A stretch of 64,000 bases of DNA from Stictocephala bisonia (taxonomy: Eukaryota; Arthropoda; Insecta; Hemiptera; Membracidae). This document shows positions 46,856-59,484 of this stretch, one piece after another; the first letter of the stretch is position 1, and every line of letters begins with the position of its first letter. The DNA is taken from the NCBI GenBank assembly GCA_035578905.1, contig JAQJVL010000147.1:92501-156500 (forward strand). Reading direction: 5' to 3'. Position numbers and translations under genes: made by a program. The notes under the pieces are model-generated. The model saw only the letters and a program-made list of their open reading frames with translations, was not told the origin of the DNA and did not search any database.

Positions 46856-46884
46856 CCACGGCTCTTGCTGTACCTGCTCAGGTG
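46856..46884 (-). repeat. Right terminal inverted repeat of the DD82E transposon
   Basis: Reverse complement begins CACCTGAGCAGGTACAGCAA then GAGCCGTGG. It is followed directly by the TA target duplicate and resumption of the satellite. Confidence 0.95.
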
Positions 46885-49800
46885 TACTATGTGTTAGTGA
46901 ATAAATACAAGTTTGTATGTACGTGGTAAAAGATACTATATCATCGTTCATCATGTACTATGTGTTAGTGAATAAATACAAGTTTGTATGTACGTGGTAA
47001 AAGATACTATATCATCGTTCATCATGTACTATGTGTTAGTGAATAAATACAAGTTTGTATGTACGTGGTAAAAGATACTATATCATCGTTCATCATGTAC
47101 TATGTGTTAGTGAATAAATACAAGTTTGTATGTACGTGGTAAAAGATACTATATCATCGTTCATCATGTACTATGTGTTAGTGAATAAATACAAGTTTGT
47201 ATGTACGTGGTAAAAGATACTATATCATCGTTCATCATGTACTATGTGTTAGTGAATAAATAAAAGTTTGTATGTACGTGGTAAAAGATACTATATCATC
47301 GTTCATCATGTACTATGTGTTAGTGAATAAATACAAGTTTGTATGTACGTGGTAAAAGATACTATACCATCGTTCATCATGTACTATGTGTTACTGACTA
47401 AATACTAGTTTGTATATACGTGGTAAAAGATACTATATCATCGTTCATCATGTACTATGTGTTAGTGAATAAATACAAGTTTGTATGTACGTAGTAAACT
47501 TTATTATATCATCGTTCATCATGTACTTTGTATTAGTGCATAAATACTAGTTTGTTTGTACGTGGTAAACTTTATTATATCATCGTTCATCATGTACTTT
47601 GTATTAGTGAATAAATACTAGTTGTATGTACGTTGTAAACGATGTTACCATCGTTCATCATGTACTATGTGTTACTGACTAAATACTAGTTTGTATATAC
47701 GTGGTAAAAGATACTATATCATCGTTCATCATGTACTATGTGTTAGTGAATAAATACTAGTTTGTATGTACGTAGTAAACTTTATTATATCATCGTTCAT
47801 CATGTACTTTGTATTAGTGAATAAATACTAGTTTGTTTGTACGTGATAGAAGATATTATATCATCGTACATCATGTAATATGTGTTACTCTGACTAAATA
47901 CTAGTTTGTATGTACGTGGTTAAAGATACTATATCATCGTTTATCATGAACTATGTGTTACTGACTAAATACTAGTTTGTATGTACGTGGTTAAAGATAC
48001 TATATCATCGTTCATCATGTACTTTGTATTAGTGAATAAATACTAGTTTGTTTGTACGCGGTAAAAGATATTATATCATCGTACATCATGTAATATGTGT
48101 TACTCTGACTAAATACTAGTTTGTATGTATGTGGTTAAAGATACTATATCATCGTTTATCATGAACTATGTGTTACTGACTAAATACTAGTTTGTATGTA
48201 CGTGGTTAAAGATACTATATCATCGTTTATCATGTACTTTGTATTAGTGAATAAATACTAGTTTGTTTGTACGCAGTAAAAGATATTATATCATCGTGCA
48301 TCATGTAATATGTGTTACTCTGACTAAATACTAGTTTGTATGTACGTGGTTAAAGATACTATATCATCGTTTATCATGAACTATGTGTTACTGACTAAAT
48401 ACTAGTTTGTATGTACGTGGTTAAAGATACTATATCATCGTTCATCATGTACTTTGTATTAGTGAATAAATACTAGTTTGTTTGTACGCGGTAGAAGATA
48501 TTATATCATCGTACATCATGTAATATGTGTTACTCTGACTAAATACTAGTTTGTATGTACGTGGTTAAAGATACTATATCATCGTTTATCATGAACTATG
48601 TGTTACTGACTAAATACTAGTTTGTATGTACGTGGTTAAAGATACTATATCATCGTTTATCATGAACTATGTGTTACTGACTAAATCCTAGTTTGTATGT
48701 ACGTGGTTAAAGATACTATATCATCGTTTATCATGAACTATGTGTTACTGACTAAATACTAGTTTGTATGTACGTGGTTAAAGATACTATATCATCGTTT
48801 ATCATGTACTTTGTATTAGTGAATAAATACTAGTTTGTTTGTACGCGGTAAAAGATATTATATCATCGTACATCATGTAATATGTGTTACTCTGACTAAA
48901 TACTAGTTTGTATGTACGTGGTTAAAGATACTATATCATCGTTTATCATGTACTTTGTATTAGTGAATAAATACTAGTTTGTTTGTACGCGGTAAAAGAT
49001 ATTATATCATCGTACATCATGTAATATGTGTTACTCTGACTAAATACTAGTTTGTATGTACGTGGTTAAAGAAACTATATCATCGTTTATCATGAACTAT
49101 GTGTTACTGACTAAATCCTAGTTTGTATGTACGTGGTTAAAGATACTATATCATCGTTTATCGTGAACTATGTGTTACTGACTAAATACTAGTTTGTATG
49201 TACGTGGTTAAAGATACTATATCATCGTTTATCATGTACTTTGTATTAGTGAATAAATACTAGTTTGTTTGTACGCGGTAAAAGATATTATATCATCGTA
49301 CATCATGTAATATGTGTTACTCTGACTAAATACTAGTTTGTATGTACGTGGTTAAAGATACTATATCATCGTTTATCATGAACTATGTGTTACTGACTAA
49401 ATAATAGTTTGTATGTACGTGGTTAAAGATACTATATCATCGTTTATCATGTACTTTGTATTAGTGAATAAATACTAGTTTGTTTGTACGCGGTAAAAGA
49501 TATTATATCATCGTACATCATGTAATATGTGTTACTCTGACTAAATACTAGTTTGTATGTACGTGGTTAAAGATACTATATCATCGTTTATCATGAACTA
49601 TGTGTTAGTGACTAAATACTAGTTTGTATGTACGTGGTTAAAGATACTATATCATCGTTCATCATGTACTTTGTATTAGTGAATAAATACTAGTTTGTTT
49701 GTACGCGGTAAAAGATATTATATCATCCTACATCATGTAATATGTGTTACTCTGACTAAATACTAGTTTGTATGTACGTGGTTTAAGATACTATATCATC

Positions 49801-49975
49801 GTTTATCATGAACTATGTGTTACTGACTAAATAATAGTTTGTATGTACGTGTTAAAAGATACTATATCATCTTTCTTCATGTATTATGTGTTAGTGAATA
49901 AATAAAAGTTTGTATGTACGTGGTAAACGTTATTATATCATCGTTCATCATATACTATGCGTTAGTGAATAAATA
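46885..49975 (+). repeat. 71-bp satellite array, right part, with trimeric higher-order repeat
   Basis: It begins in register with the left part. The first seven monomers or so are the near-identical type. From about 47870 the array becomes a trimer of variant monomers (73 + 71 + 71): one with TTACTCTGACTAAATACTAG, one with GAACTATGTGTTACTGACTA, and one with TTTGTTTGTACGCGGTAAAA. The marker TAATATGTGTTACTCTGAC recurs at 48091, 48306 and 48521, exactly 215 bases apart. Some later trimers lose or gain a monomer. Confidence 0.97.
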
Positions 49976-50140
49976 CTAGTTACTACATATGTTACTAAAT
50001 AAATATCTGTTTGGATATACGCGGTAACAGCTTCAGTACAATCACCGATCCATTATAATTGCTGCTCAGTAAATATCTGTTTGGATATGCGTAGTATGTG
50101 TTACTGATTAAATATCTGTTTGGATATATATGGTAACAGC
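49976..50140 (+). repeat. Diverged edge of the 71-bp satellite
   Basis: Degenerate units share AAATATCTGTTTGGATATAC and GGTAACAGCT, clearly related to the monomer but much diverged and irregular in spacing. Confidence 0.7.
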
Positions 50141-52227
50141 TCTTATGGGCCTACGATTATCGATAATTTTCTTTTTTTTGAGTAAATATTTGTGAGTACA
50201 GTAATAGCTTCTTTACTTATACATACTATATAGGTTATTAAATAAATATATGAAATATCTGACAGGACAGGCTTTATGTTATAGATGTGCCAGACTTGAT
50301 ACCAGACTAAAACACGTTTAAAAAGATCTGCTGGTTCCAGCCAACTGTTCACGCCTTACAAGAAAAATAACCAGTTTCTAGAAAAGTCTACATTTCCCTT
50401 TTTATCCCATGAAAATCATTTGCTATTAAAATTTATCAGTATATTTTTTATCAGTAGTAACTTTATCTTATTTATTTAAAAGATATTGTAATACTATAAA
50501 ACTATCTTAATAATCATTGAGTTTGTGTTTTAGTCCAAAAAATCTCTCATAAGACATAAATTAATACATTTTGATTGACGTATGTTAAACTGGAATTCCT
50601 CAATCAGTTTCTTTATGATTTTTATAGTAATAAAATGTCATAAAACAAACTAAATTATTTAAAATTTTTGTTACTAAGAAAACTGCAGAGAACGAAGTAA
50701 AAAGTTATTAAAAGTGAGATATTTAAATTAAATTCAGCCCCACTCTGTAATGTTAGCCTAGCATTCCTACACACCAACTGCATACCATGTGACTTATAGG
50801 CAATAATGGTGTGTTAAATGGCGTTGTGTGGCCGGGAGGGGTGTATGACTCCCATGGTAATGCGCCGTATGTCGGCATACAGTACAGCGACAGGAATACA
50901 GATGTCCTACTTGACGTGGCTGTGAGACTTAGTACATAATGACATGATATGAAATGTGTTGTGCTATTGAATCAATACGACTTTGAAAATAATAAACATA
51001 ACACTCATCAAAATATATATTTAAAATGATCAAAAATAGTAAACATGGATATAACAATTTAGACGATGAAAAATGTCTTATTCTTAGTTTGTATTACCGC
51101 ATATAAAAAAGAATTATTGGAGTTCAAAAATGACTATGATCTTTTTTAATTGTTTTTCATTTACACTACAGAATTGAGCCTATGAATATAACATATATGG
51201 AACTATAATGGAAAAAGACTCAAATTAATGTATAAAGAGCACAGTATAAAGAGTTGATAAAATATTTCCATATATTTTTTCGCAATTAGTTATCCATATA
51301 TAATTCGCAATCTAATTAGTTCGCAAACAGATCTTTCCGAACTAATTAGATGGTTGCATAGGCAATGCAACCACTTACATTGAAACATTCTAGAAGTTGA
51401 TGGCAAACCTCACATAGTAGAAGATTTATAATTAACTTGAGTAGGTGTATAATACGACAAAAACCAACTTATACACAGCAACAATAAAACCCAGTATTTT
51501 CTATCTACAGGGTGTAAAAAATTATAGAAAAACTTTCACATGAACGTTATTTTTTCCATAGATAAATTGATGATGATACTTCTAAAATATTTGAGTTCCA
51601 TAAATTATAATTTCTGAACAGAATATACTTCTAACCGTTAAAGATTGGCGAAATAATATTGTTCAAATTAGTTATTTTGAAATTAAAATGACCACTACTC
51701 TGGAAAGGATAAACCCTTCAAAGTCCAGTTGTGGAAATTAATTTCTCGTGAATAGACCTTTCATTTGATACCAAACTCGACCTAGTCTTACCTTAAAGAT
51801 ATTCGTTCAACTCCTCGTGGGCCGTCCCCCTGAAGAGGTGAAATGTCGCTAATGGTGTCAAAAAGTGTGTTCTTTGTAACCATGATAATGTATAAGATTT
51901 CACTTTTACAAGTAAAGTCATGCAAAAGTTGTGAAAGAATTTTCAAATTTTTCCACTCTGCATGATGTAGTTCTTGTAAAAATTAAAAAAGGAAAATAAA
52001 AGACACAATTGTTCACATTTATGAATGATTATGTTATTTATTTATGTTATAAGTTCAATTGTTATTTTATTATTATATTTAATTTTCTTAGCACTTTGCA
52101 ATGTCGTGTAACGAATTTACGCACAGGTATGTAGACCATGTGAACCGGGGAACAAATTCCATATAAAAAAAAGAAAAATTAAGTAAAAAGTGGGAAAACA
52201 TCTAAAATTACTGTAGTGATTCATTAT
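50141..52227. other. Putative intron sequence, mostly AT-rich
   Basis: A GC-richer patch at 50815-50930 is unidentified. A small dyad around 51290-51345 (CTAATTAG twice) is visible. An element-end-like string CAGGGTGTAAAAAATT at 51509 could not be developed. A SINE-body-like string (TTTACGCACAGGTATGTAGA then CCATGTGAACCGG) occurs at 52115-52150. Confidence 0.45.
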
Positions 52228-52480
52228 TATTCATTACTAAGACGCCGATCGTAGGAACACGGGCAAAGGTGAGAGGTGAATGAGCGTGATGACTCTAGAT
52301 GAACGAGTGTAGTCATTATTAATAACTGAGTTTGACTAAGCTCAGAAAGAACCATTTACTAATAGCCAAATGCCAGGACAACTAAGGGACCTGCAGCTTG
52401 TCGTGGAATCCGAACACGTAGTATTGGTCTGATTTCAGCTATTTGACCAGCTTTATACTCACTCTTCCCCCCTAAACAAC
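52228..52480 (-). repeat. SINE-like repeat family S2, minus orientation
   Basis: On the minus strand the head contains TGTTCGGATTCCACG (box-B-like), then CTGCAGGTCCCTTAG, AATGACTACACTCGTTCATC and the 3' end CCTACGATCGGCGTCTTAGT. It matches 1-200 closely and 63380-63595 more loosely. The minus-strand open frame at 52359-52553 is part of this repeat. Confidence 0.75.
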
Positions 52481-53691
52481 ATCCGAACCCTGAATGCCAC
52501 CCAACATAGTCACCCCAAACTTCTCTAGTAGTATCCACGTCGATGGCACCCATTGAGTGAATGGCGTGTCGGTATTAAATTATTGAACTCTAATCCAAAA
52601 TGCATAGGTTACGTTACTGAGTAACACACCTCAGGGACACGCGCAGTAATACCACCTGCAGGGCAGCAGGTTGAGCAAACCTTACACACGGCCTGCAGGG
52701 CAGACGTATCAATCATACTTACATAATGGCTGGTGGGACACTGCCCCCCTGCAGAGTGGCTGATTGATTGATAGGGCTATTCGTTAACGGGCCACCGTAG
52801 AGTACGTGACACTTTGGTGTCTGTGGGTCCCAAGAGCAAATCATGTGACAACAACGCATATCAAACCATGCCCTTAATATGGTATGGTACTATAAATGTA
52901 ATATTGTTGACAAAACTCACAAAGAGTACATTACTAGTGATTCAGAAAATATAAATCCCAAAAACCAGCTAATATTGTAATCTTTTGACAGTTGCAGAGA
53001 TGCCTTTACAGTCCTTAAAATATTGACTATATTGCTCTATACACATGCCGAAGGGATAATACATGCCGATAGTAAACACAAAACCAAGATGCATAACATT
53101 CACTCCTATAACACAAGAAATATAAGCAGGTTTGTACACGCTCCCAACGTATCATCAGACACTGTGCGAGAGGATAATTTCGACGCATAATGTTCAACCA
53201 CCTACCTAGAAAGCCTCAACTTCATTGCTCACACGGCTGTTGGACATGCCATTCTACTCCATCGATGAACTGACCCAGTATATTTCACAGTACTCAATAC
53301 AACTATGTATTTTTACATACACAAAATTGGTGTTACTGTTGAAATGTATGCTCACAGTTGATAAACCAAAATTAATTACACCATATCCAAATCCAATGGT
53401 TGTCTAAACTACCACAACGTACCAAAAAGTGCAGCATTAGCTTCTCCAGAGATTGTCATGTAATCTACCTTTCCTCCTGATTCTACTAAAATACTCAGTT
53501 TTCAAAGTAAATTAAACCCTAGTGTATGGTAGGGACATACCACAATTAATTTTTGTATTTATAAAAACCTTAATCAGCAAGAAAAAAACAACTCTTTTGC
53601 TAAATTTATCATGAAATAAAAATGTCAATAGAGCAATAGAACGCAATGTGATTGTTCTTTGTAATTATTAATTGGTACAACGTTAAATAAT
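52481..53691. other. Unassigned stretch with a GC-richer patch
   Basis: At 52610-52870 the DNA is clearly GC-richer and repeats CCTGCAGGGCAG twice (near 52650 and 52690), with GCCCCCCTGCAGAG nearby. No domain or RNA recognised. The plus frame at 53225-53407 is unsupported. Confidence 0.45.
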
Positions 53692-53742
53692 TACACGTAC
53701 AATGGTATTCACCCACCCATACGCGTACAATGGTATTCAACT
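53692..53742 (+). repeat. Short M36-family fragment
   Basis: ACACGTACAATGGTATTCAC then CCACCCATACGCGTACAATGG: one and a half units. Confidence 0.75.
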
Positions 53743-54485
53743 GGAAGTAAACTATTTTGATACTATTTGAAATATTAATGATTATAAATATGTTTTTTAT
53801 TATGATATTATTGCCTAAAAGATAACGTCAAACAAATTTCTTCATCATAATGCTTCTTTTATGGGAGTATTCTAAGAGATTTTTCACCTGGTTGGAAATG
53901 TTGACCTTAACTTACAGAATTAAATGAAGTTTTAATCCCACGTTTTAGCATCGCTATGTGCTATGTGTTTAACATAATTGTTAGGTTCCGTGACATAAAG
54001 ATTATATTTTGTTAGTGATATTTATAGGATGAAGGTAATATAAAGAATATGATAGGATTGTGGTTGAGTGGAGACAATGGAATGCTTCAAAGTTAATTAT
54101 AAGTTTATGTGGGAATAATATTTCCCTTGACCCTCCATTAAAAAAAACTTGTTAGTAAAAACCTTTTACGTTCTTTTGAACTGTTCTTGGTAAATTATCT
54201 TTGTACCATGAACTCCAGCCTTAATTCGAATTACTACAAAACATAGCAATCAATTGTGATGACCTTGTTTTCTCACCATCGATAGGTTTACAGATCGGCC
54301 AATATTGCCGGAAAATTATTTCAGAAGAACGGAAGATGGACTTTATTGTGAATATCTGGGGATAAAATTATATCTCTCGTAATATAAGTGACTCATTATT
54401 CTTAAGAATGTACAGTGTAACAATAAGATTGCGACATGTTAAGTTATGTAAGTTTGTATGTAGTAATATTAGCACCTAAAAATAG
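53743..54485. other. Unassigned AT-rich stretch
   Basis: Nothing supported. Confidence 0.45.
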
Positions 54486-57400
54486 TGTGTGAAAGCGAGA
54501 ATTACACGCAAATCCATTTCTCCTTCATCCACGAAACCACAAACACAGGGCACGAAGCTTTGTGTCATCACCTTGTGACCAACAAGACAGTTTTGTATAT
54601 GAAAGGAAGAATTACACCCAAATCCATTTCTCCTTCATCCACGAAACCACACTCACAGGACACGAAGCTCTTTGTGCCATTACCTACTGACCACCAACAC
54701 AGTGTTGTATGTGAAAGGAAGAATTACACCGAAGTCCATGTCTCCTTCATCCACGAAACCACACCCACAGGACACGAAGCTCTTTGTGCCATTACGTTGT
54801 GACCACCAACACAGTGTTGTATGTGAAAGGGAGAATTACACCGAAATCCATTTCTCCTTCATCCACGAAACCACACCCACAGGACACGAAGCTCTTTGTG
54901 CCATCACCTTGTGACCACCAACACAGTGTTGTGGGTAAAAGGGAGAAATACACCCAAACCCATGTCTCCTTCATCCACGAAACCACACCCACAGGACACG
55001 AAGCTCTTTCTGCCATCACCTTGTGACCACCAACACAGTGTTATGGGTAACAGGGAGAATTACACCCAAACCCATGTCTCCTTCATCCACGAAACCACAC
55101 CCACAGGACACGAAGCTCTTTCTGCCATCACCTTGTGACCACCAACACAGTGTTATGGGTAACAGGGAGAATTACACCCAAACCCATGTCTCCTTCATCC
55201 ACGAAACCACACCCACAGGACACGAAGCTCTTTGTTTGATTACCTTCTGACCACCAACACAGTGTTGTATATGAAAGGGATAGTTACACCGAAATCCATT
55301 TCTGCTTCATCCACGAAAGTCATAGGACACGAAGCACCTTGTGCCATCACCTTGTGACCACCAACACCGTGTTGTGTGTGAATGGGAGAATTTCACCCTA
55401 ACCCATGTCTCCTTCATCCATGACACCACACTCACAAGGCACGAAGCTCTTTATGCCATCACCTTGTGACCACCAATACAGTGTTGTGTGTGAAAGGGAG
55501 AATTACACCCAAACCCATGTCTCCTTCATCCACGAAACCACACCCACAGGACACGAAGCTCTTTGTGCCATCACCTTATGACCACCAACACAGTGTTGTG
55601 TGTGAAATGGAGAATTACACCCAAACCCATGTTTCCTTCATCCACGACACCACACCCACAGGACACGAAGCACCTTGTGTCATCACCTTGTGATCACCAA
55701 CACAGTGTTGTGTGTGAAATGCAGAATTACACCCAAACCCATGTTTCCTTCATCCACGAAACCACACCCACAGGACACGAAGCACCTTGTGTCATCACCT
55801 TGTGATCACCAACACAGTGTTGTGTGTGAAATGGAGAATTACACCCAAACCCATGTTTCCTTCATCCACGAAACCACACCCACAGGACACGAAGCACCTT
55901 GTGTCATCACCTTGTGATCACCAACACAGTGTTGTGTGTGAAATGCAGAATTACACCTAAACCCATTTCTCCTTCATCCACGAAACTACACCCACAGGAT
56001 ACGAAGCTCCTTGTGCCATCACCTTATGACCACCAACACAGTGTTGTGTGTGAAATGTAGAATTACACCCAAACCCATGTTTCCTTCATCCACGAAACCA
56101 CACCCACAGGACACGAAGCACCTTGTGCCATCACCTTATGGCCACCAACACAGTGTTGTGTGTGAAATGTAGAATTACACCCAAACCCATGTTTCCTTCA
56201 TCCACGAAACCACACCCACAGGACACGAAGCACCTTGTGCCATCACCTTATGACCACCAACACAGTGTTGTGTATGAAATGGAGAATTACACCCAAACCC
56301 ATGTTTCCTTCATCCACGAAACCACACCCACAGGACACGAAGCACCTTGTGCCATCTCCTTGTGACCACCAACACAGTGTTGTGTGTGAAATGTAGAATT
56401 ACACCCAAACCCATGTTTCCTTCATCCACGAAACCACACCCACAGGACACGAAGCACCTTGTGCCATCACCTTATGACCACCAACACAGTGTTGTGTGTG
56501 AAATGGAAAATTACACCCAAACCCATGTTTCCTTCATCCACGAAACCACACCCACAGGACACGAAGCACAATGTGTCATCACCTTGTGATCACCAACACA
56601 GTGTTGTGTGTGAAATGCAGATTTACACCCAAACCCATGTTTCCTTCATCCACGAAACCACACCCACAGGACACGAAGCACCTTGTGTCATCACCTTGTG
56701 ATCACCAACACAGTGTTGTGTGTGAAATGGAGAATTACACCCAAACCCATGTTTCCTTCATCCACGAAGCCACACCCACAGGACACGAAGCACCTTGTGT
56801 CATCACCTTGTGATCACCAACACAGTGTTGTGTGTGAAATGCAGAATTACACCCAAACCCATTTCTTCTTCATCCACGAAACCACACCCACAGGTTACGA
56901 AGCTCCTTGTGCCATCACCTTATGACCACCAACACAGTGTTGTGTGTGAAATGTAGAATTACACCCAAACCCATGTTTCCTTCATCCACGAAACCACACC
57001 CACAGGACACGAAGCACCTTGTGCCATCACCTTATGACCACCAACACAGTGTTGTGTGTGAAATGTAGAATTACACCCAAACCCATGTTTCCTTCATCCA
57101 CGAAACCACACCCACAGGACACGAAGCACCTTGTGCCATCACCTTATGACCACCAACACAGTGTTGTGTGTGAAATGGAGAATTACACCCAAACCCATGT
57201 TTCCTTCATCCACGAAACCACACCCACAGGACACGAAGCACCTTGTGTCATCACCTTGTGATCACCAACACAGTGTTGTGTGTGAAATGCAGATTTACAC
57301 CCAAACCCATGTTTCCTTCATCCACGAAACCACACCTACAGGACACGAAGCACCTTGTGTCATCACCTTGTGATCACCAACACAGTGTTGTGTGTGAAAT

Positions 57401-57945
57401 GGAGAATTACACCCAAACCCATGTTTCCTTCATCCACGAAACCACACCTACAGGACACGAAGCACCTTGTGTCATCACCTTGTGATCACCAACACAGTGT
57501 TGTGTGTGAAATGCAGAATTACACCCAAACCCATTTCTCCTTCATCCACGAAACCACACCCACAGGATACGAAGCTCCTTGTGCCATCACCTTATGTGAC
57601 CACCAACACAGTGTTGTGTGTGAAATGTAGAATTACACCCAAACCCATGTTTCCTTCATCCACGAAACCACACCCACAGGACACGAAGCTCCTTGTGCCA
57701 TCACCTTATGACCACCAACACAGTGTTGTGTGTGAAATGTAGAATTACACCCAAACTCATGTTTCCTTCATCCACGAAACCACACCCACAGGACACGAAG
57801 CACCTTGTGCCATCACCTTGTGATCACCAACACAGTGTTGTGGGTGAAAGGGATGCTAACATCCTAATCCATTTCCCCTCCATACCAGAAACCACAACTA
57901 CAGGACACGAAGCTCCTGTTGATGTCACTTTATGACCACAAACCA
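54486..57945 (+). repeat. 112-bp satellite, about 31 copies
   Basis: Each 112-base monomer contains CCAACACAGTGTTG, GAATTACACCCAAACCCATG, TTTCCTTCATCCACGAAACC, ACACCCACAGGACACGAAGC and a TGCCATCACCTTGTGA-like end. Copies start every 112 bases (for example 54672, 54784, 54896). CAACACAGTGTTG is a perfect 6-base dyad around one base and occurs in nearly every unit. Since 112 is not divisible by three, the many 80-codon frames across it are artefacts. A copy near 55317 lacks part of the CCACACCCACAGG segment, and one near 57595 has two extra bases. A 672-bp (six-unit) block is duplicated in the right half. Confidence 0.97.
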
Positions 57946-59484
57946 CTAGTAATCAATTGATTCCTTATGTGGCTTCCATTAACTAATATTAATTAATGTT
58001 GATAAATTAGATTGTAAAAATTAAGTACAATAATTAAGAAATTTTAGAATTTAATTTCAGTTGTGTTTTCGATTCTATGCTGTTTTATTAAAATCAGAAC
58101 ATTTCTTTTGAAATACTATACACATTATATATTCTACAGGATAGCACAGAAAAGAATAACAAATATACAACAATCAATTGTTGGATTAAAGGCACTTGTA
58201 CTTTTACATACTATGTTCCATGAATTTACTTGAACTTTTAATAGAAAAAAACCTTAAAAGTAGACCCTTTGTAAACGTAAACGATTATGGATACTACTAC
58301 TTTTGATTCTTACAATTTAAGCAAGAGTTTACAGGATTTAAAAGTGTATAATGTTTTTACGAAAGCAATTTCACTTAAGTAAACATTGTAGTGCTTAAAT
58401 AAGTAAAATATTTACAAGCAACACCAAAATGTAAATTTGCGTAAAATATATAAATTATATGTAACTTTTAAATCATACAATAGTTGTTCTTATTTATATT
58501 CTAACCTCTACGTATATACGATTAACCTTTAACTAGGTGAGTTTAGTTTCATTTGTATGTTTAAAGTTTAAGACTTTGTACATTATTACCTCTAATTCCC
58601 ATGAACAGTTTTCAGCCCCATTTCACTCTTACCCTGGAAAACGAACGTTGCGGTAAAGTAGGCCCCAATTACCCATTTAACGAGGGAGTTTAGGTAACCG
58701 ATACTTGCCCTGGAGCTGGGGTAGATGGAAGAGGTGAATCTAAGTGTGATGTGTCTAATGAAGACGGATGGTAAGTTCGTCTGGAGGGACGTGGGGCGAC
58801 TCCCAAGTCCTCACCATGTCTGGCTCTCCTGCAACATTTATGCTGGGGCAAGTTGATAAGCGAGAGTCTGGATCAAGGTGAAGTAACTGACCATTGGGTA
58901 TTTATTTTACCTGGGGTCTTCCAGGTGTTAAATGAGCCTCTCAATTGGTAGTTTCTGGCTAGGCTGTGCATTAGTAAATTGTAGAAGATAATTTTACATT
59001 GCATCAAATTAAACTTCAGATTGGGTTCTTAACTACAGTAAGATAATTTATTTTTATATAAAGAGACAAAAATAGGAGATATCAAACTAAAATTTATGTA
59101 TAAATAATAGTTATCTTTTATGAACAATTGTTTCATTTTAACTAAATTTACGATCAAAACGACAGGCTATATAATATTTTATACGGAAGAAAACTATTTT
59201 AGGGTAACGATTAGTTTTTAAAATTGATTGTAGTCGACAGCTTAAAGTTAGCACTACAAAAACTTGTTGATGAAATTAAATTTGATTAGAACAATCACAC
59301 AACAAAATATGTTTTACTATAACTCTAAATCGTTCTAATTGACTTAAAAAAAAAAAAACAGGATTTTAAGAAAAGATTGAATTTGCTCCTTACAATTTTT
59401 ATGCTGATTCGCTTGAATACCCCCTAGATCATAACAATATCTGAAAAAATATTACACTGATTATATTCCTTTCACCCACCCTAA
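57946..59484. other. Putative intron sequence
   Basis: AT-rich, except for a GC-richer segment at 58600-58930 (GGAGCTGGGGTAGATGGAAG, GGGACGTGGGGCGACTCCC) that I cannot identify. On the minus strand it loosely resembles the S2 SINE body. Confidence 0.45.

Larger units (their letters stand above)
44979..46884 (-). mobile_element. Complete Tc1/mariner-superfamily DNA transposon, DD82E type, in a satellite
   Basis: A 1,906-bp element with 29-bp terminal inverted repeats (44979-45007 and 46856-46884; two mismatches) starting CACCTGAGCAGG. It is flanked by TA on each side (44977-44978 and 46885-46886). The satellite reads CATCATGTA before it and TACTATGTG after it, so removing the element and one TA restores an intact monomer: a classic TA target duplication. 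Sequences just inside both ends are GC-rich and partly inverted-repeated (GTGCGCAGTGG against ATGCGCAGTAG). It carries one minus-strand transposase frame (46664-45249) with an in-frame stop. Catalytic spacing is D-82-E. From memory, DD82E transposases are described as a group within IS630-Tc1-mariner (named Sailor); I have not verified membership. Confidence 0.95.

Noticed and set aside
42155..49975. A CRISPR-like array
   Set aside because: Units are contiguous 71-bp satellite monomers without unique spacers, in a eukaryotic context.
29515..51520. CAGGGTG-type strings at 29515 and 51509 as ends of one mobile element
   Set aside because: Only a few bases are shared and the following sequences do not align by eye.
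54485..57935. Many overlapping plus-strand open frames of about 80 codons
   Set aside because: They reappear every 112 bases in a rotating frame and are by-products of the 112-bp satellite.
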